Counted from the stretch's first letter, positions 16,581 to 25,784 are shown. The stretch: 64,000 nucleotides of DNA from an archaeon (GCA_016432545.1 CP066694.1:992001-1056000); one strand, 5' to 3'. The notes: generated by a model not told the origin, from the sequence alone. A program made the numbers and translations.

Positions 16581-18155
16581 GTGTATGTCCTAACCGAGGG
16601 CTTTGAGCTTACGGACGGAACCGGCGAGATCCCCTTTGACAGGTTCCTCAATGGATTGAACGGAAAGAAGATGTCAGAGTCGTTCAAAGTCGGTGATAGG
16701 ACTGTCACTCTCGAGGAAGTTGCCCCGGATTGGGCTAGACGCGTTTCAAGGCGCAGGTATGCAGGAGAAATTAGAGAATATGCAACTGGGAGTTCCATTG
16801 ACGCGTCGGGCCATGACGAGCTATTGGCACGCATGTTCTTCAGGAAAACGACTCTTCTCACCACGAAGGGACGCAGGGGGCTAAGGACAATCAAGCTCAG
16901 AGAGATTCCTGACCTCGAAGTCTCCTTCTCCGAAGCGAATCCCGAGGCAAGAGACCAAGGTCGTCACTCACACAAGCAAATTGTGATGTCTGGTACCCAA
17001 CCAAGTGATGTGTTGGAGGTAACCCCTACCACGAAAAAGACTGAATGGAGAGCGAAGGCACAGATCCTTCTCCAGGTTCAGACTGCTGAAACCGTCAAAT
17101 CTGCCGAATTTCAAGAGTCAGAAGGTACCGATTCAGGATCTGAGCGCGAGACTCTCGCGAGGGCGGGAGCAATATCCCTGATTCTCGAGCCAAAGGAGGA
17201 CAGAGGTGACCTCCTAGAATTCTTCAGCAACACTGACAGGTTACGCGTCGACCTAGGAGGTCTTCAAGGAACTCTCAACGGTCCTGCCCTTAGCGCTGTA
17301 ATCAAGAACGGATGTCAGGAGTATTTGGAAGGGGAAAGCATTCTACTTGTGGACTTCTTGGCAGCGGTGGCTTGGGTCGAAGTTGTAAAACCTCTCAACT
17401 CGATGGTAAAGAGGAAGGGAGATGATTCGAAGGTAGAATCAACAGTACGAAGTTTTGTCAAAGGAATCCATGAATCTAGGAACGAGATATCATTCCATTA
17501 CAAGGAAGTCGAGATGACGAAGCTTCCGAGCACCCTACAGTCCTCGCCTTCAAATCCATCATGGACAAGGTTTGTGACCAGACTTCTCGGATTCACCAGT
17601 GGGTTGGAGCAGGATCAGAATGCATTCGTTGAGAGGAACTTGATCCAGCTGACTCCTCACGCCCTGTTTGTCTTGAATAGAGGTCTCTATCTTTCAGATA
17701 TCTCAGACCACCCCGAAGCCCTCACGGCCGCGGGGATTCTTGACTACTCAGAATGGGGGCACAAGTGGGGGGTGAGCTGGGCAATCTTGATGAGTGGAAT
17801 GCTGTGCCTGCTAGCAGAGACTTTCATGATCTACAACAAAGAAATGGAAAAACACGTTAGCGAAAGGAAGAAGACCGCCGAGCTAAGAGACCTAACTCAC
17901 AAGGCATTCGAGGACTTCGCGTGGTTCTATGACGTTGACTTAATTCAGGCCCACCTCTACAAAGAAGAATTCGAGACTGCCAAAAAGACGTTTGAGATAG
18001 GCGACTACTACGATATCTTGGTTAAGCGGCTCAACCTGTTCTCAAACTATGAAATTGCAGGCGAAGCGGCAAAACTCACCAGGATTTGGTTCAGGGTTTC
18101 AATTCTGATTGGCGTATCGGGCGTATTGATAGGGATCATCCTGAAGTTTGCCTAA
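16581..18155 (+). CDS. island membrane protein of unknown family
   Basis: 524 aa from GTG at 16581, the first usable start after an in-frame TGA. Residues 1-390 are soluble and mixed alpha/beta. One hydrophobic helix lies near 400-422 (WAILMSGMLCLLAETFMIY) and another at the extreme C-terminus (505-524), with a charged helical segment between. No family recognised. It converges on the STAND gene with a 27-nt gap. In defence loci, TM proteins often act as membrane-disrupting effectors, but that is only a suggestion here. Confidence 0.65.
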   Translation: MYVLTEGFELTDGTGEIPFDRFLNGLNGKKMSESFKVGDRTVTLEEVAPDWARRVSRRRYAGEIREYATGSSIDASGHDELLARMFFRKTTLLTTKGRRGLRTIKLREIPDLEVSFSEANPEARDQGRHSHKQIVMSGTQPSDVLEVTPTTKKTEWRAKAQILLQVQTAETVKSAEFQESEGTDSGSERETLARAGAISLILEPKEDRGDLLEFFSNTDRLRVDLGGLQGTLNGPALSAVIKNGCQEYLEGESILLVDFLAAVAWVEVVKPLNSMVKRKGDDSKVESTVRSFVKGIHESRNEISFHYKEVEMTKLPSTLQSSPSNPSWTRFVTRLLGFTSGLEQDQNAFVERNLIQLTPHALFVLNRGLYLSDISDHPEALTAAGILDYSEWGHKWGVSWAILMSGMLCLLAETFMIYNKEMEKHVSERKKTAELRDLTHKAFEDFAWFYDVDLIQAHLYKEEFETAKKTFEIGDYYDILVKRLNLFSNYEIAGEAAKLTRIWFRVSILIGVSGVLIGIILKFA

Positions 18156-18182
18156 TGCGAAAGTGGGGCAAGAACTTGCCCT

Positions 18183-20264
18183 TTACCGTTCAGAGATGAC
18201 GCCACAATTGGACGGTTCTGGGCTGTTCTTTATCTCAATCTTGGACTCTGTATGCTTATCCCATGAACAGAACTGAAGATTGCAGTTGTCGAAAGTAAGC
18301 TTGTGATTTCCCGACAGGTTATCGAACCGAGCTGACTCGACGCTCTCGCTCCTTCCTCCCCTGGCCCCGGCAAAGGACCACCCGCCAGTCATATGTATGT
18401 TGTAGAACCCGACTTGGACTAGCCGCGTCGAATTGAACTGCATTCGCCCCATAACGGCATCTCTGAACCACGTGCCGTCCGCGCCGCAGTCCTTGAATTC
18501 GACATCGTCCATTTCGCACCCCTTGAAAAGTGCTCCTGGGAGCTCGCAATCGATGAATGTGCAATGGCGAAATACGCACTTGAAGGAGAAGAGTACTCCT
18601 TTGAAACTGCATTTGACGAAACGTATGTTCTCGAGTATCGCCTTCGGCGATTTCCCAGAGCCTATCCAACAACCTGCCCAGTTTGCCCCACGAATCTCCT
18701 TGGGCAAGGAGCTCGCAGATTCGATGATTATGTCATCGCTTAGTTGGTTGAGCGAACCTAATGCGTCCTCAATAGTATGCTGTCGGGCCGCAGCCCAATC
18801 GATGAAGGGTTTGGCGAACCCGTCGTGAACCAGCTCCCAGACCTTGTCCTTCTTGTAGTCGACACTAGACCTGATGACATTCCCAGCTCCCAGCCGCTCC
18901 AGAGCTTCAAGGGCTACCTCCACTAATGTCCTGATTGATTTTGTGCGCGTCCACCCCTTGTCACTTGCCGGTCCTCCCGTAACCTCGTGAACCTCTGGGC
19001 CCGAATCTTCATTCTTAGTGAATCCAAAGGAGAACCCTTTGTCCCCAGCTTTGATTTGGGCAGCTAGCTCGTCAATAAGCTTGAATCTCTTGCTTTGGTT
19101 GAATCCTTGCGGGAAAAGCCTCCTAAGATCGTCCTCGAGACTTCGGTTGACGAGGTCGCTTTGAAGCACTAGGATTTTGAAGGAGCCTGAAGAGAAATGC
19201 GAGGCCATTCTAGTAATGCAGTGGGCCATGATCAGATCTCGGTCCTCCTTCGTGAGTTCCTTTGCTGTGATGAGGGTCTCCTTCAACCTTGTCTGTTCCA
19301 GCGAGGTCGTAATCCATCTCTGGAGAGACCCACCCACAAGCTTCTCAAGAGTGTCGGAACCCCGGTAGGATTCGAATGATGAATCGTCCAAATCAACTTC
19401 ATGTTGCTTGCAGTAGGCATAGTATTCCAACAGGATTGCCTGGAGTGTTAAGAGGTCAGCATATTGCGAAGCGGAGGAGTAATTCCCCTGGGTTGAATCG
19501 GGCCGTTGATAATCTTCCAATAGTTTGAGTATCTTTCGGAGAGTGCCCAAGTCTATTCCCTTCTTCTTCTCGGCGCTCTTGATTATCGCCTCTTCGGCCC
19601 CTTTGACCGTTAGCGGCCGCAGCCAGAAAGTTCTCCCGTAGAGGCCACCAACGTGGCCCTCAAGGGACCTTAGGTCTTTGTGATACTCCTCTCGCAGCCC
19701 GACGAGAATCTTAACCCGGGGATCCCTCCTGTTCAATTGAGAAATTATCGATACAATCTCTTCCGCCGTCTTGTTTCTTAACCGTAGTAGTTCCTCGAAC
19801 TGGTCGAAGATTATGACAACGCTGCCAAACGCGCTGCAAAGTTCGGAGATGTACTCGTATGGGCTACCAGTCGGCCTGACTGACCGGAATACTCTTCCGT
19901 CGGACTTGGACCTCGTTTCGAGTTCCTCCCCCGCGTTCCTGAGCATCGTTTTCAGCACTTCTTCAGGAGCTGCATTCTCGAGGGCGGGACCCCATTCGCG
20001 AAGCAATAGCACTGGCCCCACGTCGGGATTCCTGACTCCCTTCCCATGGCGAAGACTTTGTAGCGAGGACACAACTCCCGCTCCGAGCAACGAAGTCTTT
20101 CCTGCTCCGCTGGGACCCGTGACAACGACAAACCTCTCTCGCAAAATCCTTTGGACCAGTTCAACAATCTCTGACTCGCGGCCGTGAAATGAATCCCTGA
20201 ATCTCCAATCGTAGGGCACAGGGCCTGGCCAAGGTGATCCTTCCGACGCCTGAGAGTAGTTCAC
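18183..20264 (-). CDS. STAND-type NTPase with C-terminal pentapeptide-like repeats
   Basis: 693 aa from GTG at 20264, directly after the SIR2 stop codon. N-terminal FHGRESEIVELV leads into Walker A GPSGAGKTS (residues 50-58). Walker B is VVIIFDQFEELL (149-160), whose DQFEE form is typical of the nSTAND1 group. A helical arm follows. From about residue 545 there are alternating FxxCxF/ALFKGC repeats resembling pentapeptide repeats (CSFKGVLF, CTFIDCEL, FKGCEMDDVEF). STAND proteins oligomerise on sensing a ligand and switch on an effector. Here the effector is probably the co-transcribed SIR2 protein; the repeat domain may be the sensor (inference). Confidence 0.82.
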   Translation of the reverse strand: MNYSQASEGSPWPGPVPYDWRFRDSFHGRESEIVELVQRILRERFVVVTGPSGAGKTSLLGAGVVSSLQSLRHGKGVRNPDVGPVLLLREWGPALENAAPEEVLKTMLRNAGEELETRSKSDGRVFRSVRPTGSPYEYISELCSAFGSVVIIFDQFEELLRLRNKTAEEIVSIISQLNRRDPRVKILVGLREEYHKDLRSLEGHVGGLYGRTFWLRPLTVKGAEEAIIKSAEKKKGIDLGTLRKILKLLEDYQRPDSTQGNYSSASQYADLLTLQAILLEYYAYCKQHEVDLDDSSFESYRGSDTLEKLVGGSLQRWITTSLEQTRLKETLITAKELTKEDRDLIMAHCITRMASHFSSGSFKILVLQSDLVNRSLEDDLRRLFPQGFNQSKRFKLIDELAAQIKAGDKGFSFGFTKNEDSGPEVHEVTGGPASDKGWTRTKSIRTLVEVALEALERLGAGNVIRSSVDYKKDKVWELVHDGFAKPFIDWAAARQHTIEDALGSLNQLSDDIIIESASSLPKEIRGANWAGCWIGSGKSPKAILENIRFVKCSFKGVLFSFKCVFRHCTFIDCELPGALFKGCEMDDVEFKDCGADGTWFRDAVMGRMQFNSTRLVQVGFYNIHMTGGWSFAGARGGRSESVESARFDNLSGNHKLTFDNCNLQFCSWDKHTESKIEIKNSPEPSNCGVISER

Positions 20265-22022
20265 TCAACCACCACTCAATAGCGAATGTTCAATCATCTT
20301 GCCGAGCTCTTCCAAATCGCCCAAATACACTCGTACTTGCAAGGTTCCAAGCAGCGCAGACTTGATGGCATCAATCTTACGGTTCATCGTGTTTCGGAAC
20401 TCATTACTGGGTTTGTTGATGAAGTGTTCATGGGCCTGACGATAGAGACTAAGCCTTACGTTCCAGTCGCTCAGGGAATATCCAAGGAACCAAAGCTGAC
20501 GGCGTGACTCTGACATCTCGGAATTCAAGAACTGCGGATAACCCTGTGGGCCCACCATTGATAGAAGATATGACGCCTCCGACAACACTAGGAAAGGTTC
20601 CTGCCTGGCGTTTTGGACTGGGTGGAGGGGCGAGCCGTGAAGTTTCACGATTATTGGCCCTTGGACGTCCACCTGCAAGGAGCCGGAGTCATCATCTCTC
20701 AGGATTCTGAACCCGCGCTCATCCTTGACCTCTGACAAGACTCCCTTCACCACTTCTCTGGGGCCATCTGAGCTTGGGATGCCTAGGCTTACGAGCCACT
20801 TCGTGTCAGGGAGTTGATCGGGCCGGTTCCTTTCAAGTACAGGATAGATTACATGATACTTTGATTGCTGATCGCTGAGGGCGATTTCCAAGCATCTATC
20901 GTAGTTTGTAGTGAACGCGATGGGGTAGAGGCCTCCTTCTTGTTTTCCTTCGACATTGTTCCATTCGTACGTCTTGAATTCCTGGACAAGCAGTTCTGCA
21001 ATATCTCGATGGAAGTCGGTTGTCGATTGATGTTCGTCACCTTCGCAATACTTTAGCCAGTTCTTCAGATGCTCCACGAAGAGTGTTTCCTCTCCAAGTG
21101 CGTTCGCTCCCTCAGCCAAAGCTGCTCTTCTTGGGAGATCTTCGGTGTCCAATAGTAGGGATGCAAGGAAAGCGAGTTCGGAGGAAGATGGGTAGGCTGG
21201 AATGTCGAATCGCATGGTATACCACAGAAGGTCCCCAAGCCATTGGATTAGACTGAGTCTCATGTGCGGAACCTGGTTCTCCTTGAAGGGATTGCACTCT
21301 TCGTAAAGCGCGCTCAACATGGGAAGTTTGGCCTCATGCACCTGTTTCGATTGGTCGTTCTGAATCCACCTCACCTTTGACTTCCCCCAGACTTTACTAC
21401 TTAGGAGCTTACAGGTGATTACGCCCATTCGTTTGTAGATTATTGAGGTCTCCAGTCTACGGGGCTTTCCCCCAGATCTTGTCTTATCGAGGACAAGGGC
21501 GAGCGACGCTTCGACCGCGTCGAAAAGGGGACCAACGATTCTTTCTTGTTCCCCCTCACTCATTTCGACTGAATAATCGTCAGAATCGATTCCGGGATTC
21601 TGTTCACGGGAAACGCCTGCTGCGAATGCCGCTATCAAGGCTGAAGCCAGCTTGGCAATCTTCAGCTGGAAGTTGACAATCGGGGTCTGCTTGGCCATCC
21701 TTGGCGAGACTCCTTGCGATTGACTTCGTATCCTGTAGTTCATCGCGAGCGATTGAATGTACTTTCTTGTAGTCTCGTTTCCCTTGCCCAGTGCGGATTC
21801 CAGAGTTTGGAATCTGCCTTGGACTGTTGCCCAGTAGGATCCTGGTTCGATTTCGAAGTACAAGCCCACAGAGCTTGGAGAGGACGCAGACACCCCTGCC
21901 CCTAGAAAGGGAGTGAAGGTGCCTTGCTTTATCGAAGTGGTTAGAAGGTGTTGGATGGCCTGCTTCTGCTCTGGTACGTTGATCTTTATTGGGACTACCC
22001 TCGGGCCCGAGCCATAGCTCAT
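20265..22022 (-). CDS. SIR2-domain protein (putative defence NADase)
   Basis: 585 aa. SIR2_2-type signatures: TPFLGAGVSASS (residues 37-48, NAD-binding), AFTTNYDRCLEIAL (about 370), IVKLHGSP, and LWFLGYSLSDWNVR near the C-terminus. A large helical insertion (about 60-340) separates the first motif from the rest. In Avs5, DSR and SIR2-HerA systems such domains degrade NAD+ on phage sensing and cause abortive infection. The stop abuts the GTG of the STAND gene, so the two are almost certainly co-translated. Twenty-five nt upstream is the ATP-grasp gene. Confidence 0.88.
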   Translation of the reverse strand: MSYGSGPRVVPIKINVPEQKQAIQHLLTTSIKQGTFTPFLGAGVSASSPSSVGLYFEIEPGSYWATVQGRFQTLESALGKGNETTRKYIQSLAMNYRIRSQSQGVSPRMAKQTPIVNFQLKIAKLASALIAAFAAGVSREQNPGIDSDDYSVEMSEGEQERIVGPLFDAVEASLALVLDKTRSGGKPRRLETSIIYKRMGVITCKLLSSKVWGKSKVRWIQNDQSKQVHEAKLPMLSALYEECNPFKENQVPHMRLSLIQWLGDLLWYTMRFDIPAYPSSSELAFLASLLLDTEDLPRRAALAEGANALGEETLFVEHLKNWLKYCEGDEHQSTTDFHRDIAELLVQEFKTYEWNNVEGKQEGGLYPIAFTTNYDRCLEIALSDQQSKYHVIYPVLERNRPDQLPDTKWLVSLGIPSSDGPREVVKGVLSEVKDERGFRILRDDDSGSLQVDVQGPIIVKLHGSPLHPVQNARQEPFLVLSEASYLLSMVGPQGYPQFLNSEMSESRRQLWFLGYSLSDWNVRLSLYRQAHEHFINKPSNEFRNTMNRKIDAIKSALLGTLQVRVYLGDLEELGKMIEHSLLSGG

Positions 22023-22047
22023 AGGCCGTGCCCTCCGTCAGCCTGTG

Positions 22048-23370
22048 TCACGAGCTAGCCTCAACTCGAGAAGAGGATTTGCTGAAGTGGCTTGCTGAAA
22101 AGCCTTCTGTCAGCTTCCTGTACTCTGGGGAAAGACTCAGCCCGTCTTGTGTCACTGATTCGTCGACGTATACCTTTGCCAATACTGCATTGGGTTTGAT
22201 TCCGATTCCTTTCTGAGGCACTATGAGATACCGATTGGGCCCTTCCAAGGTCCCATTGTCTGTCCTCTCCAGAGTGGAGGGGGTGCAGTTATGGATGATT
22301 ACTTGCGAAACCCTCCCTTGACTGGACGCCAAGTCCCTGAGATGGTCAATGGGTGGAGGTGTTAACCCTTGAAAGGAGGCTATGTGACAAAGAAAGACGT
22401 CTGGCCTATCGAGTTCGGCGTCCAAGCTTGCCGAGAGGGCCGAGGAACCCTGGAATCTGGGATTGACTTCCGCCAAGAGTACCTTCGCGTCGTGAACAAT
22501 CGCGTCGACTCCGAATGCCCCTAGATAGCCCACCGATGCGAGCCATCTCCCGGTCTTCAGGACAATCTCTTCTAATGAATCTAGAATATTGGCTGGGAGC
22601 TCTCGAATTCTGGCGAAGTCGTTCCCGCAATAGCCGAAAGTTCTGCTTGTACATGACGGGACTCCAATTAGCTGTAGTGAGGGAGAATGGAGAGAGACAG
22701 TCCCGTCCTTGAACACGCATGCATTGACATTCAGCGGTATGTTGGGGTGGAGAAACGGGGCGACGGCGATGAACCCGTCTGCGTGATCCGGCAAGTGTTG
22801 AGATAGCCCCTTCTTGTCATGGATAAGCCCAACCCCCACTCCGCCGTCGGTCCTAGACGTCCTAACGACAACTGGTCCCAGCTCGAGGGCTTCGATGAGC
22901 CGGGTGCGATCCTCGTCTTTCACGTATCTCCACGGGACGGTAGGGACGCCAAGCTTCACTAACTCCGACTCCACCCATGGTTTGTACGTGAAAGCCTCCC
23001 TTCTTTCGTTGAACAGGCCCAGATATTCGGTCGTTTCCCATCGGGGGTAATAGGCGGCCGTGATGAAACCCCCCGTCGTGTAGGGAACCACAGCGCTGGG
23101 CTCGGAGAGGGCCTCGAACAATGCCCGCCGGAACTCGGACGCTTGTATGGTTGTGTCGTCGTCAACGCTGTATCGATCGAGGTCTGGCCGCTCCTTCTTC
23201 ATGTTCTCCAAGCACGTTTCTCTCTCGACTGAAAGCGACTGGAGTGGCGCTATGATAGAGAAGACCTCCCTGAACTGCTGCAATTCCAACAAGGGAACGG
23301 CGTCTGCGCCTCGAATCCCAAACCAGATTAGCTTCCGCCTTCCCAGGCGCCCATCGATCTCTGAAATCAT
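22048..23370 (-). CDS. ATP-grasp ligase
   Basis: 440 aa. N-terminal Rossmann-like region, then an ATP-grasp domain with LGPVVVRTSRTDGGVGVGLI (residues 164-183) as the glycine-rich ATP loop and GAFGVDAIVHDAKVLLAEVN followed by PRFQGSS as the metal-binding site. Such enzymes join a carboxylate to an amine or thiol through an acyl phosphate, in small-molecule or peptide biosynthesis. Third gene of the five-gene minus-strand operon (gaps of 32 and 25 nt). Substrate unknown. Confidence 0.85.
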   Translation of the reverse strand: MISEIDGRLGRRKLIWFGIRGADAVPLLELQQFREVFSIIAPLQSLSVERETCLENMKKERPDLDRYSVDDDTTIQASEFRRALFEALSEPSAVVPYTTGGFITAAYYPRWETTEYLGLFNERREAFTYKPWVESELVKLGVPTVPWRYVKDEDRTRLIEALELGPVVVRTSRTDGGVGVGLIHDKKGLSQHLPDHADGFIAVAPFLHPNIPLNVNACVFKDGTVSLHSPSLQLIGVPSCTSRTFGYCGNDFARIRELPANILDSLEEIVLKTGRWLASVGYLGAFGVDAIVHDAKVLLAEVNPRFQGSSALSASLDAELDRPDVFLCHIASFQGLTPPPIDHLRDLASSQGRVSQVIIHNCTPSTLERTDNGTLEGPNRYLIVPQKGIGIKPNAVLAKVYVDESVTQDGLSLSPEYRKLTEGFSASHFSKSSSRVEASS

Positions 23371-23402
23371 CCGGCGCCTGTTCGTAGACCCACCCCCACT
23401 AA

Positions 23403-24506
23403 CTAGGAATAGAAGTAGTCCTTGCTGCCGTCAGGAAATGTAAGGGTGTTATTCTGGCATGGAATACACCGGGGCCCCAGCTTTACGCCATATCTCTCGG
23501 CGATCCTCTCCGCTTGAACATAGACGCGCTCTAGATATTCCATTGATGGTGCCTCCACAGCTTCCAGACCAGTTCCTGCGGTCGGCCTGAACGGACTTAT
23601 GACCGGGTCACATCCAAGTTTGGCGAGAAACTCGATTCCCTCCAGAGTGGTATCAAGAGGCTCCAGCCCCACTACGATCAGGGACCTGACTCTGCCCGGG
23701 CCTCCCATGTGTTCGACAGCGAACTTCAGGTTCTCAGAGAGTACTGTCCTTCCCATGTAGCGGTTCTTCAATCGGGTGATTGACCTTGCCGCATCCTCGC
23801 CGAAGACTTCCATGTTGAACGAGAAACCATGGATTCCCCAATCAAGAAGTTGACCTGTGAATTGAGTTTCCCTGCGTGGAACCATCATTATGTCCACAGG
23901 TATTCCGGCCTGTTTGATCAACGTCTCGCAGGTCTCCGCGAAGTGCGCAAAGTCCCTTTGGGTTGGTGTTCCCCCACTCAACAATAGATGTCTGACACGT
24001 AGGGCTTTGTCCTGCTTGGCAATTTCAAGGGCTGCCAACAATTGTCTTGCTGATCTTGGTACGTACCTCAAACCCACGAGGCTGCAGAATTCACAGTCCA
24101 TAGAACATCCGGATATCAAGGAGAGCCTTGCCCTGTCTGCATGAGTCATCACCACGTCGGTGGCGAGGTTTCCTTCAGAATCGCGGATGTCTAGGTATCC
24201 AGGCAGAGGTAGCACACGTGCAAGAAAGTCGGTACCTCTGAATCTTACGTAGTGACCTTGGGTGTCGGGGTTGTACTCCAGTGAGGCCTCTGGGTTCTTG
24301 CAGAGTGGTTCGTCGAAGGGCGCGTTGATGTATACCCCACCCTCCAGTTCCACAGTCACACCACCAGTCGTTGAGTATTCGTGCAGGGACAGTGGGACTT
24401 TCCCGTCCTGTGTCAAAGACTTCGAAGCGGACGGGCTTACTGCGATTCCTCTACTGAAGCAACTAATCTTGAGTTGTTGAATCGGGGAGAGATCCGTCTT
24501 TAGCAT
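23403..24506 (-). CDS. radical SAM enzyme
   Basis: 367 aa. The cluster motif CSMDCEFC (Cys134, Cys138, Cys141, CxxxCxxC) follows a 130-residue N-terminal region rich in beta strands. Then come LLLSGGTPTQRDF and SLIVVGLEPLDTT, and a PFRPTAGTGLE segment resembling biotin-synthase-like enzymes. The C-terminal CIPCQNN adds two cysteines that could bind a second cluster. No SPASM domain is evident. Reaction unknown; the neighbours argue for a modified small molecule or peptide. Confidence 0.85.
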   Translation of the reverse strand: MLKTDLSPIQQLKISCFSRGIAVSPSASKSLTQDGKVPLSLHEYSTTGGVTVELEGGVYINAPFDEPLCKNPEASLEYNPDTQGHYVRFRGTDFLARVLPLPGYLDIRDSEGNLATDVVMTHADRARLSLISGCSMDCEFCSLVGLRYVPRSARQLLAALEIAKQDKALRVRHLLLSGGTPTQRDFAHFAETCETLIKQAGIPVDIMMVPRRETQFTGQLLDWGIHGFSFNMEVFGEDAARSITRLKNRYMGRTVLSENLKFAVEHMGGPGRVRSLIVVGLEPLDTTLEGIEFLAKLGCDPVISPFRPTAGTGLEAVEAPSMEYLERVYVQAERIAERYGVKLGPRCIPCQNNTLTFPDGSKDYFYS

Positions 24507-24543
24507 CGTTCTACTCCCAACATGCTGGATTGCTCAGCGACTT

Positions 24544-25332
24544 TCAGGTTTCTCCTACCACCAATGGGAACTCGTCGAAACCCTCATGAAGTTCGAACCC
24601 ACGCCGGTCGAGGATTCTCGCTGATTTATAACCGCAATCCAACATCAGGTTTGCAAGAGCCTGAGGTCGGAGAAGTAGATACGACTTTACATACTGCGTA
24701 AACCACGGACGTCTTCCTAACCTAACGCACAGATAGTTGACCTTGACGCGTCCAAGGTCATATAGGCGGAAGTCCACCCGCATTTCGATACCTTCCCTGT
24801 TGACTCTGGTCCCTCGATATGACAATCGATGTTTCTTGAGACCTGGCCAGAGATAGTTGTGTAATCCTACCACACCGATGCCGTGGAGTCGTGTTACACT
24901 AGTCATGGCTCGAAGGGAGCGTCTTACCTCATCGAGATCAGCGACCAGAGGAATAGAGTTTCCACAGCAAATGACCGCGTCGAACGTAGAGCCTTTCCAT
25001 GGTTCGAGGGTCCGGAAATCGGCAAGTGCGGTCGGAATCCTGAGTCTCTTGTCAGCTGCCTTCCTTCCCAGCTGTTTGAGCATCTTGTCTGATATGTCAG
25101 AGGCACTGACGTCGTATCCCCCTTCTGCTAGTCCTATAGCCTGAATCCCTGTGCCAGCGGCACAATCTAGTACGGACTTAACCCCGTAACGCTCGAACAC
25201 TCGACTTAGAGAGTGCGATTCAAGCCGGGTCAATTCATCAGGATTCTGGAAGAGAAGGTCGAAATCGGACGCCATGTCATCGAAATCGGACTTCGGTTGA
25301 CGGGTCATCGAGGTTAGCTGGAGATGCTCCAA
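24544..25332 (-). CDS. class I SAM-dependent methyltransferase
   Basis: 262 aa from TTG at 25332; ATG at 25308 (MTRQPKSDFDD) is an equally good start. Motif I is VLDCAAGTGIQAIGLA (about residues 54-69), followed by VSASDIS and FDAVICCGNSIPLV. The set resembles glycine/sarcosine N-methyltransferase-like enzymes. First gene of the operon leading through radical SAM, ATP-grasp, SIR2 and STAND genes. A 14-codon frame (25314-25358) precedes it but is too short to call a precursor peptide. Confidence 0.85.
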   Translation of the reverse strand: MEHLQLTSMTRQPKSDFDDMASDFDLLFQNPDELTRLESHSLSRVFERYGVKSVLDCAAGTGIQAIGLAEGGYDVSASDISDKMLKQLGRKAADKRLRIPTALADFRTLEPWKGSTFDAVICCGNSIPLVADLDEVRRSLRAMTSVTRLHGIGVVGLHNYLWPGLKKHRLSYRGTRVNREGIEMRVDFRLYDLGRVKVNYLCVRLGRRPWFTQYVKSYLLLRPQALANLMLDCGYKSARILDRRGFELHEGFDEFPLVVGET

Positions 25333-25545
25333 TTGTCGTTAGAACTCAACTTTGGCATAGCCGCTCCCCCCGCAGACGGGCCTGGGACGGTGTCGCGACT
25401 ATCCATGTCTATTATCTCTTGACGCATACCGGCATCTGTGCCAACTGAAGCCAAGCCCTGAACTCATCATGACTTCCCTTGCTACTGACAGCGATAAGTG
25501 TTGGGGGGAGCCCTTGCGCCTCAAGAGGCAAAAGGGGCCTGTACA
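25333..25545. other. spacer between operon and rRNA processing arm
   Basis: About 210 nt. On the minus strand it continues past the rRNA processing stem with a GCCTC/GAGGC hairpin near 25518-25530 next to a CCCCTTTT tract, perhaps the rRNA operon terminator. The promoter of the island operon should lie here but I find no clear TATA box. Confidence 0.4.
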
Positions 25546-25589
25546 CCGTGCATAGGGTTCATTGCGCCTCCGCCGGGAATACCTCATCC
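25546..25589 (-). ncRNA. pre-23S processing stem, 3' arm
   Basis: Complementary to 30306-30352. The outer helix of 14 bp pairs CCGTGCATAGGGTT with its complement. Then comes a 3-nt bulge on this strand, a 4-bp GCGC helix, a 3-nt bulge on the other strand and an inner helix TCCGCCGGG. This is the bulge-helix-bulge site cut by archaeal splicing endonuclease to release and circularise pre-23S rRNA. Confidence 0.75.
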
Positions 25590-25646
25590 TGCGTTGGGCT
25601 ATAATTAGCGGACGGGCTGAACTGGTCGCCCTTGCGGACTTCCAGC
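25548..25646 (-). repeat. 23S 3' end copy of the direct repeat (candidate proximal att site)
   Basis: Partner of 16249-16347. The 41 identical bp at 25606-25646 are inside the intact 23S gene; the remainder is the 3' flank with the processing arm. This copy pairs better with the 5' arm at 30306-30352 than the distal copy does, so it is the functional one. Confidence 0.75.
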
Positions 25647-25751
25647 GTACACCCCCGCCATTTCAATGCCATCTTCTATGGCCGCCCTCCTCCATCCGCT
25701 CCTCCACCTTGCGGCAGAGGTTAGGACGGATTGATCACTCTTGTCGGGAGT

Positions 25752-25784
<33 letters not shown>

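Larger units (their letters stand above)
16249..25646. mobile_element. putative genomic island integrated at the 3' end of the 23S rRNA gene
   Basis: Direct repeats of the 23S 3' end (16249-16347 and 25548-25646) bound 9.3 kb of lower-GC DNA. It carries a radical SAM/ATP-grasp/methyltransferase cassette, a SIR2 protein, a STAND NTPase and a membrane protein. The intact rRNA gene is at one edge and the displaced fragment at the other, same orientation, as in tRNA-gene integrations. No integrase is recognised inside, so the element may be decayed or mobilised in trans. Duplication of an rRNA operon end followed by rearrangement is the alternative. Confidence 0.6.

Noticed and set aside
25314-25358. 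14-codon frame MPKLSSNDNWSISS before the methyltransferase as a precursor peptide
   Set aside because: Too short, no core/leader pattern, and it overlaps the methyltransferase start; could be chance.
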